Part shown: positions 37,459 to 45,951 of the stretch, piece after piece | Layout: each line of letters opens with the position of its first letter | How positions within the stretch are numbered: position 1 is the stretch's first letter | Source: CAVXFL01 sp963761015 | GTDB taxonomy: Bacteria > Pseudomonadota > Alphaproteobacteria > Acetobacterales > Acetobacteraceae | Direction of reading: 5' to 3' | DNA: 64,000 nucleotides | Assembly: GCA_963761015.1 (NCBI GenBank) | Contig: CAVXFL010000004.1 | Span: 1 to 64,000 of the forward strand | The notes under the pieces: generated by a model | Told to the model about the DNA's origin: nothing | The model's input: the letters and a program-made list of their open reading frames with translations, nothing else | Databases searched by the model: none | Position numbers and translations under genes: made by a program

Positions 37459-38826
37459 ATGCAGCGGCGGCTGAGCGGCATGTGGTCGCTGCGCAGCCGG
37501 CTGGTCACGGTGCCGTCCGCGATCCTGCTCGCCGGGCTCGCGGCGACGATCGCGTTCGACATCTACCGCGCGCAGCTCCGCGTGCAGGCGGAAATGGATT
37601 CCGGAATGCGTCTCGCCCGCGTGCTGGTTTCCGGCGCGCTGGCTCGGGCCGAAGCGGAGTCCGATCCCGCCGCCACGCTGGACCAGATTCAGTTGGCGCT
37701 GCCGACTATCCGCCATGTCGATTTCGTCGTGCTGGCGGCGCCGTTGCTGGGCCGGTTTGCCGGTGAGCCGGTCGTCAAGGAGGAGCGTCGCGCCGCGCCG
37801 TTCTGGTTCACGCGGCTGCTGCATGTTCCGCTGCGGGCGGAAGCCTTTCCGATCACGCTGAACGGCCGCGCCGCAGGCCAAGTCGTGGTCGTGCCCAATC
37901 CGCTCAACGAGATCGCGGAAATCTGGGACGAGCTGACCTTCCTGGCGGGCCTGCTGCTCGTGCTGGCCGTGGTCATCGTCACGCTGCTGATCTGGAGCGT
38001 GCATCGCGGGCTGCGGCCGATCCGCGATCTGGCGGAAGCGTTTGACCGGCTCGAACATGGGCGGTTCGAAACGTTGCAGCGTCCCACTCGCGTCACCGAG
38101 TTGCACCGCATCGGCGAGCAGTTCGACAGCCTTGTGCGCTCACTCGCTCGCGTGACGGCCGACAATCATCGGCTGATCGATCGGCTTATTTCGGTGCAGG
38201 AGGCGGAGCGCAAGGAGATCGCGCGCGAGCTGCATGACGAATTCGGCCCCTCGCTGTTCGGTATCCGCGCCGACGTCTCCTGCATTGTCCGCCGGGCACG
38301 CAACCGCGAGCCACGATTCGAGGAGATTGAGGAGCGCGCGCGCTCGATCGCCGAGCTGGCCGACGGCATTCAGCGGATCAATGCGCGCATGCTGGAGCGC
38401 CTGCGGCCACTGGTGCTCGATCAGCTCGGGCTCGCCGAAGCCCTTCGCCAGCTCGTCGCCGAATGGCGGGAGCGCTGTCCCGGCGTCGCGTGGTCGCTGG
38501 AAATGCCGCCCGCCATCGTCCTGCCCGACGAGCAGGCGAGCCTCACCCTGTTCCGCACGGTCCAGGAGGCGCTGACCAATGCGGTGCGTCACGCGAAAGC
38601 CAGCCAAGTGTGGGTGAGCGTGGCGGCCGCGTCCGGAGAAAACGGCGTCGCGGTCAGCGTGCGCGACGACGGGCGCGGCTTCCCGCCGGACCTCCGGTTC
38701 GGTTTTGGTCTGCTCGGGATCGCCGAGCGCATTCACGCCCGCCACGGCCGGCTGCGTGTCGGCAACGCCCCGACCAGCGGTGCCCTGATCGAGGTGTTCC
38801 TGCCACTGCAGCCGGCAGGCGCATGA
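37459..38826 (+). CDS. Sensor histidine kinase, HisKA_3 type, MoxY/UhpB-like
   Basis: A 455-residue membrane kinase. Helices at about 15-35 and 160-185 enclose a periplasmic sensor region of the LapD/MoxY_N type. A HAMP-like linker follows (RGLRPIRDLAEAFDRLEHGRF). HisKA_3 shows the acceptor His in ARELHDEFGPSLFGIRADV, and the HATPase has TNAVRHAKAS, VRDDGRGFP and GFGLLGIAERI. Its stop overlaps the regulator start (ATGA), so the two form a phospho-relay pair. Divergent transcription from the TonB receptor suggests it controls that receptor. A TTG six bases upstream is an alternative start. Confidence 0.88.
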   Translation: MQRRLSGMWSLRSRLVTVPSAILLAGLAATIAFDIYRAQLRVQAEMDSGMRLARVLVSGALARAEAESDPAATLDQIQLALPTIRHVDFVVLAAPLLGRFAGEPVVKEERRAAPFWFTRLLHVPLRAEAFPITLNGRAAGQVVVVPNPLNEIAEIWDELTFLAGLLLVLAVVIVTLLIWSVHRGLRPIRDLAEAFDRLEHGRFETLQRPTRVTELHRIGEQFDSLVRSLARVTADNHRLIDRLISVQEAERKEIARELHDEFGPSLFGIRADVSCIVRRARNREPRFEEIEERARSIAELADGIQRINARMLERLRPLVLDQLGLAEALRQLVAEWRERCPGVAWSLEMPPAIVLPDEQASLTLFRTVQEALTNAVRHAKASQVWVSVAAASGENGVAVSVRDDGRGFPPDLRFGFGLLGIAERIHARHGRLRVGNAPTSGALIEVFLPLQPAGA

Positions 38827-39470
38827 CGTCGGGGACGCATTTGCTGGTTCTGCTGGTGGAGGACCACCCGATCGTGCGGGCCGGCTGCCGCCGCGTGCTG
38901 CAAAGCCGCGACGGGCTCGACGTTATCGAGGCGAGCTGCGCGGCCGAGGGTTCCCGGCTGAACCACGAGCGCCGCCCGGACCTGATCGTGCTCGACCTCA
39001 ATCTGCCGGACGCGAACGGGCTCGATCTGATGCGCGAGCTTCTGGTCGCGAACGCCGCGGCCAAGCTGCTGGTGTTCAGCATGTACGAGGACCCGGCTTT
39101 CGTGGCGCGCGCCTTGGCAGCCGGGGCCGTCGCGTACGTCACCAAGAACGACGATCCGGACACGCTGCTGGAGGCCATCGAGAAGGCGCTGCGGGGCGAG
39201 ATCCATCTCGGCCACACGGTGGCGCAGAAGCTGGCGCTCATGCACCTGCGCCCGCGCGAGGATCGGCTCGGCGGCTTGTCGGCGCGGGAGCGGCAGGTAT
39301 TGGATTTGCTCGGCGCCGGCTGCAACCTGTCGGAAATCGCCGCGCGGCTGGAAATCAGCTACCGCACCGTCGCGAACGTATCATCGCAGCTCAAGAACAA
39401 GCTCGGCGTCGGCAGTGCCTCGGCGCTGATCAAGCTCGCCGTCGAGCAGCGGCGGCCTGATCGCGGGTAG
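38823..39470 (+). CDS. NarL/FixJ-type response regulator, partner of upstream kinase
   Basis: A 215-residue regulator: receiver with acidic pocket LLVEDHP, acceptor Asp in LIVLDLNLPDANG (about residue 60) and Lys in VAYVTKNDDP. A LuxR-type HTH follows: LSARERQVLDLLGAGCNLSEIAARLEISYRTV is the recognition region (quoted as key residues LSARERQVL and ISYRTVANVSSQLKNKL). It binds DNA as a dimer when phosphorylated. Co-encoded with the kinase by a four-base overlap. Confidence 0.92.
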   Translation: MTSGTHLLVLLVEDHPIVRAGCRRVLQSRDGLDVIEASCAAEGSRLNHERRPDLIVLDLNLPDANGLDLMRELLVANAAAKLLVFSMYEDPAFVARALAAGAVAYVTKNDDPDTLLEAIEKALRGEIHLGHTVAQKLALMHLRPREDRLGGLSARERQVLDLLGAGCNLSEIAARLEISYRTVANVSSQLKNKLGVGSASALIKLAVEQRRPDRG

Positions 39471-39559
39471 GGCGAAAACAGCTGCGTCGCGCGTTGCCCC
39501 GGCGGCAACCGCGTCGCATGTTAGCGGCACTTTCGTCGGAAACATGCCGGAAGACGCCG

Positions 39560-40345
39560 ATGGGTCGTTTCGCAAGCACCGTTCCCTACTACGCCGCATA
39601 CCGCGAGCCTTACCCGCGCGCGTTCTTCGAGGCCATCGCGGCGCGGCTGGGGTTCGACGGGAAGCAGGCGCTGATCGACCTCGGCTGCGGCCCTGCATTG
39701 CTGGCGCTCGGCTTCGCGCCGTTCGTCGCGCGCGTGGTCGGCGTCGATCCCGAACCCGCCATGCTGACGGCCGCGCGCGAAGCCGCCGAACGAGCGGGCG
39801 TCGCGCTCACCCTGATCGACGGCCGGACGGAAACGCTGCCGGCCGAGTTCGGGCCGTTCGAGGCCGCGACGATCGGCCGCGCGCTGCATTGGATGGAGCC
39901 TGGCGCAACGCGCGCCGCGCTGGATCGGCTGCTGTCGGCCGACGGGGTCGTGCTGATCTGCGGCACCGGCCACCCGGAGGATGCGCCGGAGAACGCCTGG
40001 ATCCCCGCTTACGGCGCGTTTCGCCGTTCGCTCGGCCATGAAGGCGACCGCAAGGTCGATCTGCCGGCGTTCTTCGCCGGCTCGCGGTTCCGCCCCGGCG
40101 AGGCAGTGCGCGTGCGCGTGCGCCAGCGGCTCGGCATCGCCGATCTCGTCGGCCGCACGCTGTCGAAGTCCACCTCCTCGCCAGCCGTGCTCGGCGAGCG
40201 CATGGATCGACTGACGGAGATGCTGACGCAAGCGATGAAGCCCTGGCTGCGCGATGGCGGATTGGAGGAGGTGGTGGAAGCGCGGGCGACACCGTGCTTC
40301 GGCGGAGCCGCCGATCAGCCCCTGGACGCGGCCCCCACGACGTAG
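39560..40345 (+). CDS. Class I SAM-dependent methyltransferase
   Basis: A 261-residue protein with the SAM-binding motif LIDLGCGPALLALG (about 38-51), acidic residue in VVGVDPEPAML, and ATIGRALHWMEPG, as in Methyltransf_11 enzymes. The N-terminus STVPYYAAYREPYP is typical. Substrate unknown. It ends 31 bases inside the convergent PRTase-HAD gene. Confidence 0.88.
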   Translation: MGRFASTVPYYAAYREPYPRAFFEAIAARLGFDGKQALIDLGCGPALLALGFAPFVARVVGVDPEPAMLTAAREAAERAGVALTLIDGRTETLPAEFGPFEAATIGRALHWMEPGATRAALDRLLSADGVVLICGTGHPEDAPENAWIPAYGAFRRSLGHEGDRKVDLPAFFAGSRFRPGEAVRVRVRQRLGIADLVGRTLSKSTSSPAVLGERMDRLTEMLTQAMKPWLRDGGLEEVVEARATPCFGGAADQPLDAAPTT

Positions 40346-41229
40346 CCCTTGTCCTCGGTCGCGCACCACCATGTGACGACCAGATGCGGCGCCAGCGCGG
40401 CGAGGCGGATGGCTTGGTCGGGGTCGCCCTCGATGACATGCGAGCAGCCGAGACGGGTCGCGACCGCGGATTTGTGCCGCGCGAGCGAAGCCGCGTCAGC
40501 GGCAATGCCGTCGGGCCGGCACTCCAGGCCGAGTTGCGCGTAACCCCAGCGGACAAGCCAGGCCGCGGCGCTCGGCCGTTCCTGTTCCGGCCTCGCCGTG
40601 ACGATCACCGCCCGGTCCGGGGCGAACAGCGGCAACCTAGCGAGCGGGTCGCCACGCGCCGATCGCAGGATAGCCACCTCCAGATCGATCGCAACGAACG
40701 GCGCTTCCACGGCGAGCAGGCGCTCGGGTTGGTTTCCCTCGGCACGCCAGGCGCGCGCGCGGGGGGTCGCCTCGGCGCGTTCCCACGGAAACCGCCATAG
40801 TTCATGCATCGAATGCGAGAGGTCGGGAACGTAGTCGGCCCGGTCGGGATCGTGCACCAGGGCAAGCGTCAGGCACGTCCGGCCTTCGGCGAGCAGCGCG
40901 GCGCGAACGCCGGCCATGGTGCGGCCGGTGCTGCATCCGTCATCGACCAGCAAAATCCGGGCCCCGTCCAGCGGGGTTCCGAGCCAGACGGCGCGGTTCG
41001 CCGCGCGCTCGTAAGCCATGCCGGCGAGCGGTAGCGCCAAGGTGGTTGCCGCCATGGTCGCGGGAATCGTGCCGCCCCGGGCGATGCCGACCACCACGTC
41101 CGGCCGCCATCGCGCGGCCTCGCCCAGAAGCGCCGTCAGCATACGCTCGGCCTGTTCATAACCGAGGAAGCGCGGCCCCCGGCTGGTGTCCAGACCCTTC
41201 CAGGGCTGCCCCGGCCGGCCCGGCGGCAT
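40315..41229 (-). CDS. Phosphoribosyltransferase fused to a HAD-like domain
   Basis: A 304-residue fusion. Residues about 20-160 form a type I PRTase with the PRPP loop ILLVDDGCSTGRTM (92-105) and VVVGIARGGTIPA (44-57). From about 175 a HAD-like domain shows motif I as AIDLEVAI (D182, with Glu replacing the second Asp), motif II Thr in IVTARPE (T211), motif III Lys in HKSAVATRL (K253) and motif IV EGDPDQA (E267, D269). PRTase and HAD proteins act together in Ter-type stress and nucleoside-like metabolite systems, mostly as separate genes. A role in making or removing a phosphoribosyl compound is plausible but unproven. Confidence 0.75.
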   Translation of the reverse strand: MPPGRPGQPWKGLDTSRGPRFLGYEQAERMLTALLGEAARWRPDVVVGIARGGTIPATMAATTLALPLAGMAYERAANRAVWLGTPLDGARILLVDDGCSTGRTMAGVRAALLAEGRTCLTLALVHDPDRADYVPDLSHSMHELWRFPWERAEATPRARAWRAEGNQPERLLAVEAPFVAIDLEVAILRSARGDPLARLPLFAPDRAVIVTARPEQERPSAAAWLVRWGYAQLGLECRPDGIAADAASLARHKSAVATRLGCSHVIEGDPDQAIRLAALAPHLVVTWWCATEDKGYVVGAASRG

Positions 41230-41240
41230 CGCCTCCCCGC

Positions 41241-42085
41241 CTACTCGCTCGACAATCGGAAGTTGACGGGGACCTCGGCGATGCCGGCGATCGGCCGTCC
41301 GCCGCGCGTCGCCGGAACGAACCGCCAGCCACGCACCGCGTCGACCGCCGACTGGTCGAGCCGCCCGAACCCGCTGCTGCGGACGACGCTCACCGTGGCG
41401 GCCCGGCCATTGGCGGTCACGTTCACGCGCAGAAGCACCTGGCCCTGCTCGCCCCGCCGCTTGGCCGAGTCGGGGTAATACGGCGGGCGGTTCCCGGCGG
41501 CTTCCGACAGCGGCCGCGGCGGAATCACCGGACCGGTCTCGACCGCGACCGGCGGCGCCGGGCGGGACAGGGGTGCCGGTTCCGCGGGCGCGACTGGCTC
41601 GCGCATGACCGGCGCGGGTTGCGGCTCGCGCCGCGCCGGGCGGCGCTCATGCGATTCGCGTCGCGGACGGGGTCGCCGTTGCTCCGCCGTCGGGCGGGTT
41701 TGCTTCACGACCGGCGGCGGCTTCGGCGCGACCTTGGGTACCGGCGGAGGGGGCGGTGGCGGCGGCGGGACCGGCAGCGGCTCCGGCGGCGGCGCCTGCA
41801 CCTCCGGCGGTGGCGGCGGTTCCAGGGGCCGCGGCGGCGGTGTGGGCGCCGGCGCGGCCTGCGGCGGAGGCTTCGGCGCGGCGGCGGCGCCGGCCGAAGG
41901 AAGATCATCGGGATCGGCGGCGTTTGCGCCGGCATGTGCAGAATCGTGCGGTGCGCGAGCAGGATCAGCCCGATCGCGACGAGCGCATGTACGACGAGCG
42001 ACGACGCCAGCGGCTGGACGCGAAATCGCGGCTCCGGCGTTCGGGCGGGCAGCTTGGCCGCTTTGAAATGCGCGTCGATATACAT
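41241..42085 (-). CDS. tonB: TonB energy transducer (frameshifted)
   Basis: The N-terminus (MYIDAHFKAAKLPARTP) leads to one membrane helix, LVVHALVAIGLILLAHR. A Pro-rich periplasm-spanning region follows, then the C-terminal TonB domain (PPYYPDSAKRRGEQGQVLLRV, VVRSSGFGRLDQSAVDAVRGW, FVPATRGGRPI). A missing base in the GCCGCCGCGCCG stretch near 41,885-41,900 puts the Pro-rich region out of frame. Restored length is about 281 residues. It should energise outer-membrane receptors such as the one at 34507-37062, 4 kb away; exbB and exbD are not adjacent. Confidence 0.85.
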
Positions 42086-42141
42086 GCCGATCGCGCCGAT
42101 GTTATCCCCCGCCAATACCCGGCGCAAACCGCCGGGGCGCC

Positions 42142-42867
42142 TCAGTCGGGAGCGCGCAGCATGAATCCCGCGCCGCGAATGCTGTGCAACAGCGGCGGCT
42201 CACCTGGCGCGTCCACCTTCCGGCGGAGCTTTCCGATGTGCACGTCGACAACGTTGGTATGCGGCAGAAACCGGTAATGCCAAACGTCCTCGAGCAGCAT
42301 GCCGCGCGTCACCACCTGCCCCGCGCGACGCATTAAGTATTCCAGCAGCTTGAACTCGGTGGGCAGCAAATCGATGCTCCGAGCACCGCGCCGCGCTGCG
42401 CGCTCGATCAGATCGAGCGTGAGCGGACCGGCGCGGATGGTCGTCTCGCGCGTCAGCAGCGGACGCCGCAACAGCGCCTCGACGCGCGCGGCGAATTCCG
42501 GGAAGGCGAACGGCTTGCTGAGATAATCGTCCCCGCCGGCCTTCAACCCGCGCACCCGTTCATCCACCGCGCCGAGCGCGCTCAGCACCAGCACCGGCGT
42601 GTTGATTTTCTGCTTGCGCAACTCTTCCACGATCGCGAGCCCGTCCAGGCCGGGCAGCAGGCGATCGACGACGAGCAGGTCGTAAGCCCCGGCGCGCGCC
42701 TCGGCGAATCCCTCCGGACCGGTCGCGGCGTGGCCAACGACGTAGCCGCGCGCCGCGAGGTCCGCGCGGATTTCCTCCGCGAGTTCGCAATCGTCCTCGA
42801 CCAACAGAATGCGGCCCTGACGGGAATCCCCGCCCGGGGCGGCCGAGAGCGCGGCGGCATTCTGCAT
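42142..42867 (-). CDS. OmpR/PhoB-type response regulator (orphan)
   Basis: A 241-residue regulator: receiver with ILLVEDDCELAEE, acceptor Asp in LLVVDRLLPGLDG, Lys in DDYLSKPFAFPEF, then a winged-helix Trans_reg_C domain with IDLLPTEFKLLEYLMRRAGQVVTR (key part LLPTEFKLLEYL) and HIGKLRRKVDAPG. No histidine kinase is adjacent. It lies upstream of tonB and downstream of the cupredoxin gene on the same strand, so co-transcription is possible. A copper or redox link would be inference. Confidence 0.92.
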   Translation of the reverse strand: MQNAAALSAAPGGDSRQGRILLVEDDCELAEEIRADLAARGYVVGHAATGPEGFAEARAGAYDLLVVDRLLPGLDGLAIVEELRKQKINTPVLVLSALGAVDERVRGLKAGGDDYLSKPFAFPEFAARVEALLRRPLLTRETTIRAGPLTLDLIERAARRGARSIDLLPTEFKLLEYLMRRAGQVVTRGMLLEDVWHYRFLPHTNVVDVHIGKLRRKVDAPGEPPLLHSIRGAGFMLRAPD

Positions 42868-42883
42868 CGTGTCGCGAAACCGC

Positions 42884-43327
42884 TCAGTCGACGGTGATGT
42901 CGCCGGTCATGCCGGCCCAATCGTGATCGGCGCAGAAGAACCGATAATGGCCGGCACGTTCGGGCACGAACAGCACGTCCGCCGACTGGTGCGGCTGCAC
43001 CACCAGGTCGGTGCCGTTGCGGGCCAGCACACCGGGGTTCTTGATCTTCGCCGAATGGAAGAATTTTGGCGCGGTCAACTCGTGCATCTCTGCGCCCCGG
43101 TTTTCCAGATGCAGCCGATACGGCACGCCGTGGCGAAAGCGCAGATGGCTGGGTCGGAAGTCGTACTCGACCGCGACGACGTCCACCGTCGTCGCCTTCG
43201 ACCAGTCGATCGTGGACGCGGTTTCCGCAGCCGACGCGGCGCCAAGACCGGTGACACTCACAAGCACGGTTCCGAACAACGCCAAGGACGCGGTTCGCAA
43301 CGCGTTTCGTTCACAGGCAATCCGCAA
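42884..43327 (-). CDS. Cupredoxin-domain exported protein
   Basis: A roughly 147-residue protein: signal LRTASLALFGTVLVSVTGLGAASAA, then a plastocyanin-like beta-barrel. Candidate type 1 copper ligands are His in AEMHELTAP and the cluster FFCADHDWAGM (Cys, His, Met). I set the start at a TTG at 43327, which gives a normal signal peptide; an in-frame ATG at 43378 would overlap the upstream gene by 35 bases. It should carry electrons or copper in the periplasm. It lies between an orphan response regulator and a DUF2937 gene. Confidence 0.8.
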   Translation of the reverse strand: MRIACERNALRTASLALFGTVLVSVTGLGAASAAETASTIDWSKATTVDVVAVEYDFRPSHLRFRHGVPYRLHLENRGAEMHELTAPKFFHSAKIKNPGVLARNGTDLVVQPHQSADVLFVPERAGHYRFFCADHDWAGMTGDITVD

Positions 43328-43343
43328 GCGAGGCGATCCCGAT

Positions 43344-43898
43344 TCAGGTTGATAGTGTCGTCCTGGCGGCGGTGGCACGCGCCAGCCGCGCGGACAACGC
43401 GATGACGAGTTGGGCCATGAACGACCCGAATACCAGCCCGAGCATGCCGTAGAACGCGGCGGCGACGCTGAGGACCACCTGCGGGACGAACGTGGTGAAC
43501 ATCGTGCCGAGCACCGCTGTCTTGTAGCCCTTCGCGTCCTCGATCACGTCGATGGCGGCGACCACGGGTTGCAGGATCGGCGCCGCGGCGGTGATGCGGT
43601 CATAGGCGGCCCGCAGATTGCGCTCGCGGTCGAGCGAGGCAAGCAGACTTTCGGCATTCGACGGTTCGAACGGGCGCAGCGCCAGGATCACCGCCTCGTG
43701 ATTCGCGGCCGCGAGGTGGTAGTAGCGCCGCGCCGAATCCTCGCGCTGCCCGATGTCGCGGCGCACATCCTCGGACACCTGGAGCAAGGCCGCCCGGTAG
43801 TCGCGCGTCATGGCGGGAAGCTGCATGGCGGCGAGCGCGGCGATCAGCGAAAGCCCGATGCTGATCGCCTGCGTCAGCCAGCGCCCCACGAAGCCCAC
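43344..43898 (-). CDS. DUF2937 family membrane protein
   Basis: A 184-residue protein with an N-terminal helix (AISIGLSLIAALAAMQLP), a long soluble helical segment (MTRDYRAALLQVSEDVRRD) and two to three C-terminal helices (FVPQVVLSVAAAFYGMLGLVFG). This matches the DUF2937 layout, in which the helical segment lies in the periplasm. Function unknown. The stop is 17 bases from the chosen cupredoxin start, so they may be co-transcribed. Confidence 0.75.
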   Translation of the reverse strand: MGFVGRWLTQAISIGLSLIAALAAMQLPAMTRDYRAALLQVSEDVRRDIGQREDSARRYYHLAAANHEAVILALRPFEPSNAESLLASLDRERNLRAAYDRITAAAPILQPVVAAIDVIEDAKGYKTAVLGTMFTTFVPQVVLSVAAAFYGMLGLVFGSFMAQLVIALSARLARATAARTTLST

Positions 43899-44006
43899 GG
43901 GCGGAAATCCCCCTCCGAACGGCTGGCGGAGCTATGCTGCGCTTCGCCACGCTCGGCCCATTTACAGGAGGAAGCTCATGCCGCGCCACCGGCACGCGAA
44001 ATCGGC

Positions 44007-45656
44007 TCAGAGCCTCCTCTCCCGCCGGCGCGAATGCCGGAGCCGCCCGGGCGGCTCCGTCGCCTCCGCCGGATACGTCGACTCCCAGCCGCCGCCGAGC
44101 GCCTTGTAGAGCGCGACGAGATTCGTCGAAACCGTGGTGGTGCTGTCGTTCAACTGCTGTTCAGCCGCGAATTCGGTGCGCTCGGCGTCGAGCACGTCGA
44201 GGAAGCTGGAAATCCCGCGCGTATAGCGCTGCCGCGCCAGATCGAGCGCGCGGCGGCTGGCGGCCACCATCTCCACCAGTTGCTGGCGTCGTAGCTGTTC
44301 GTCGCGATAGGCGATCAGCGCGTTGTCGACATCGTGCAGCGCCTGCAACACCGCCCGCTGATAGTTGATGGCGGCTTCCTTCTGCTGTTCCTTGCGCAGG
44401 TCGAGCGTGGCGGTCAGGCGTCCGCCCTCGAAGATCGGCAGGCTGAGCGTGGGGCCGATGCCGTACTGGCGGGCGTCCCAACTGAACGCCTTGCCCAGGG
44501 TCAGCGCGGAAAAGCCGAAGCTGCCGGTCAGCGACACGCTCGGGAAGAAACTCGCCACCGCGACGCCGATATCGGCGGTGGCCGCGTGAAGCTGCGCCTC
44601 GGCGGCGCGGATATCGGGGCGGCGGCGCACCAGATCGGAGGGGAGCCCGATCGGCACGCGCGGCGGCACCGGCGGGATCGGTTTCGGCTCCTTCAGTTCG
44701 GCGCGCAACGCGCGGGGCGGCTGGCCGAGCAGCAGGCTGAGCGCGTTGATCGTTTGCGCCTCCTGCTGCTCGAGCGCGGGGATTTGCGCCGCCGTGCTCT
44801 TCGCCTGCGCGCGCGCGTTCGCCACGTCGAGTTCGGTCGTGAGACCGCCGGCCGCGCGTTCCTCGGTCAGTTTCAGCGTTTCCTCGGCGGTGTGCAGGTT
44901 CTGCCGCACGATGTACAGGTTGCGCTGAATGCCGCGCAGGAGAATGTAGTCGCGCGCCACCTCGGCCTCGACCGAAACCAGCGTGCCGCGCCGGTTTTCC
45001 GCGGCGGCCCGCGTGCTTGCCCGCGCCGATTCCACGGCGCGCCGTACCTTACCCCAGAGATCCAGCTCCCAGCTCGTATCGAAGCCGTACTGCCAGAGAT
45101 CGAACGGCGGAATGGTACGTCCGCCCGTCGCGCTCGCGGCAGGCACGCCGCCGAGCGTCGCCGTGGTGCCGCCGAACCCCGCGCCGGTGCTCTGGAAGCC
45201 GCCATTGCCGGTGGAGGCGAAACCGCCGGTCGTGCCGCCCCCGGCCGATCCGCTGCCGATCGCGGCAATGGCGCCGAGCGGACTGATCCGCTCGCGCGAG
45301 TAGGAGCCGTCGGCGTTCACGCGCGGAAACAGGTCGGCGCGGACCACGCCGAGCTGGGCGCGGGATTCGGCAATCCGAACGGTGCTGACGCGCAGGTCGA
45401 GATTGAAGCTGGCGACCCGGTTTTCCAGCGCGATCAGCTCGCGGTCGTGGAACAGCTCCCACCAGTCCGGATCGGGCGGTGCGGTGACGGTTCGGCTGAC
45501 ATGGGCCGGCTTGGCACCCCCACCCAACCACGACGTCGGAGACCACCACGGGCTCGGGCGCTTGAAATCCGGCCCGACGGTGCAGCCCATCAGCACCGGC
45601 AACGCCATTGCCGCGGTGCCCCAGTGCCGCAAAACCGCGAGCCCGTGCGTGGCCAT
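44007..45656 (-). CDS. NodT-family outer-membrane factor lipoprotein
   Basis: A 549-residue outer-membrane channel of tripartite efflux systems. A signal with lipobox LPVLMGC is followed by TVGPDFKRPSPWW, then two OEP repeats with long helices (RVSTVRIAESRAQLG, TELDVANARAQAKSTAAQ, RRRPDIRAAEAQLHAATADIG, DVLDAERTEF). A Gly/Thr-rich loop (about 140-185) is longer than usual. No RND pump or membrane-fusion gene is adjacent, so the partner pump is elsewhere. Confidence 0.92.
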   Translation of the reverse strand: MATHGLAVLRHWGTAAMALPVLMGCTVGPDFKRPSPWWSPTSWLGGGAKPAHVSRTVTAPPDPDWWELFHDRELIALENRVASFNLDLRVSTVRIAESRAQLGVVRADLFPRVNADGSYSRERISPLGAIAAIGSGSAGGGTTGGFASTGNGGFQSTGAGFGGTTATLGGVPAASATGGRTIPPFDLWQYGFDTSWELDLWGKVRRAVESARASTRAAAENRRGTLVSVEAEVARDYILLRGIQRNLYIVRQNLHTAEETLKLTEERAAGGLTTELDVANARAQAKSTAAQIPALEQQEAQTINALSLLLGQPPRALRAELKEPKPIPPVPPRVPIGLPSDLVRRRPDIRAAEAQLHAATADIGVAVASFFPSVSLTGSFGFSALTLGKAFSWDARQYGIGPTLSLPIFEGGRLTATLDLRKEQQKEAAINYQRAVLQALHDVDNALIAYRDEQLRRQQLVEMVAASRRALDLARQRYTRGISSFLDVLDAERTEFAAEQQLNDSTTTVSTNLVALYKALGGGWESTYPAEATEPPGRLRHSRRRERRL

Positions 45657-45951
45657 TCCGCCCCGTCCCCCCAGTCGACCGGCGCCATGACAAGTCGCCG
45701 ACGATGCGGCCGCGCGCGGTTATCGGATCGGCACCCCGCGCGGCCGCGATAGCCGCCGAGAGCCGATCCGTTCGGTTCGTGTTTCGACAGGCTAGCCCGA
45801 TCGGTGCGATGGTCAATCAGCCGGGAGACGAATCGCGCAAACGCGATGACGGTCCGCGCGGACGCCGGCTATCTTTGACCTGGATCGGCGAACGGCGCGA
45901 AACAGGCGCCGCGCGCGCCGGGTGGCCGGCCGCGAAGACCCGGAGCCCGAG

